A stretch of DNA of 64,000 nucleotides, from the NCBI RefSeq assembly GCF_002752675.1, contig NZ_CP024608.1:2294001-2358000 (forward strand), given 5' to 3'. The notes under the pieces were generated by a model, which was given only the letters and a program-made list of their open reading frames with translations, was not told the origin of the DNA and searched no databases. The position numbers were made by a program, and so were the translations under genes. Shown here one piece after another: positions 63,393-64,000 of this stretch (positions within the stretch are counted from its first letter, which is position 1; every line of letters starts with the position of its first letter). Origin of the DNA: Massilia violaceinigra (GTDB lineage: Bacteria; Pseudomonadota; Gammaproteobacteria; Burkholderiales; Burkholderiaceae_D).

Positions 63393-64000
63393 ATGGTGGC
63401 AAGGGCAAGCCGGCTGTGCTCATCGGCAAGCGGGTCAGGCTACGCTTGATCGAAGAGCGCGATGCGTCCGGGTTGTTCGAGCTTTACTCGGATCAGGACG
63501 TCATGCGCTATTGGAACCACGCGCCATGGACAAGGCCGGAGCAGGCCGACAGGGCGGTTGAAGAAGCCCGCTCCGAGCACGCGAGCGGCATCAGCCTGCA
63601 TTATGTCATCGAGCATTTGTCCACAAAAAAGCTCATCGGCAGCTGCGCCCTGTACGCAGTCGACCAGGAAAACCGCTGTGCGGCGCTCGGCTACCTGCTG
63701 GCCAAGTCGTGCTGGGGCCAAGGCTACCTGTCGGAAGCAATGCAGCGCTTTCTTGGTTACGCATTCATGCAACTGACACTCGACAGTATCCATGCCGATA
63801 TCCATCCCGGCAATGCCGCCTCTGCCAAGGCGTTGACCAGGCTCGGATTTCGGCAAGACCGGGACAGGCGCGCAAGCTGGCTCGTCGGCGGCGCACAATG
63901 CGCGACCGCGTCGTATCGCCTCACGCGGCGCGACTGGCTAGAGAGTGCAGTCCATGCCAACGTGCTCACAGCCGCGCTGCTTGATCAAAGCCAGGCACAA
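63389..64000 (+). CDS. RimJ/RimL-type GNAT acetyltransferase, 3' end cut
   Basis: 204 codons are present without a stop, so the gene runs past the right edge. VRLRLIEERDASGLFELYSD, RYWNHAPWTRPEQA, LGYLLAKSCWGQGYLSEAM and HPGNAASAKALTRLGFRQD are classic for N-alpha or ribosomal-protein acetyltransferases of the RimJ/RimL type. The 179-residue core appears complete; what lies beyond is unknown. Coupled to the 31-aa membrane peptide. Confidence 0.85.
   Translation, partial: MNGGKGKPAVLIGKRVRLRLIEERDASGLFELYSDQDVMRYWNHAPWTRPEQADRAVEEARSEHASGISLHYVIEHLSTKKLIGSCALYAVDQENRCAALGYLLAKSCWGQGYLSEAMQRFLGYAFMQLTLDSIHADIHPGNAASAKALTRLGFRQDRDRRASWLVGGAQCATASYRLTRRDWLESAVHANVLTAALLDQSQAQ

Overview
The window is about 65% GC by eye. 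It looks like a chromosomal segment from a betaproteobacterium of the Oxalobacteraceae type (Massilia, Telluria, Duganella or a relative). The clues are a PEP-CTERM protein, a TorF-type porin beside a complete kdp operon, a plant-polysaccharide locus served by a TonB-dependent receptor, and many two-component systems. This placement is inference from gene content; no rRNA or tRNA gene was seen.

Layout. 1-11.3 kb: a galactoglucomannan-type utilisation locus with an AGE-family isomerase (cut at the left edge), a LacI regulator, GH3, GH5 and GH27 glycosidases, two SGNH/CE2-type deacetylases and a TonB-dependent receptor ending in a clear terminator. A near-identical 23-bp element lies in front of both the glycosidase operon and the receptor. 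11.4-12.7 kb: a lower-GC insert with a two-gene module (73-aa protein plus an ADP-ribosyltransferase-like protein) and a YkgJ-type cysteine-cluster protein. 12.8-19.2 kb: a GntR-controlled sugar-acid/uronate oxidation operon (KdgD, ketoglutarate-semialdehyde dehydrogenase, MFS transporter, SMP-30 lactonase). 19.3-26.3 kb: copper detoxification, with copZ, two small exported proteins, a TolC-like protein, a multicopper oxidase and an NTF2-like protein on one strand, copA-cueR divergent, and CueR-type 19-bp-spacer promoters between them. 26.4-28 kb: a lower-GC stretch with two unknown membrane/exported proteins.

28-39.7 kb: a serine hydrolase, the TorF porin, kdpFABC preceded by an extra 30-aa membrane peptide, kdpDE, and an FHA-AAA+ regulator with an abnormal sigma-54 contact loop. 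39.9-55.1 kb: mostly signalling, with three two-component systems (one LytS/LytR with a formylglycine-enzyme-like partner), a MEDS hybrid kinase, a thioredoxin-like protein, a cupin, a NERD helicase and a PEP-CTERM protein. 55.7-64 kb: a secreted subtilase, then a CorA / RimK-like ligase / GNAT-C39 operon divergent from an orf103 / ParA-like operon, and finally a small membrane peptide and a GNAT cut by the right edge.

The most striking observation is regulatory. Four promoters (torF, kdp, and both sides of the 62-kb divergent region) carry the same array of four TTTA half-sites with periods of 11, 21 and 11 bp, and a TAC..T -10-like hexamer always 16 bp from the last half-site. One member drives kdp and kdpE lies nearby, so I infer a KdpE-type regulon. 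It would tie potassium limitation to a porin, a Mg2+ channel, an ATP-grasp ligase, a GNAT-peptidase and a ParA-like protein of unknown role.
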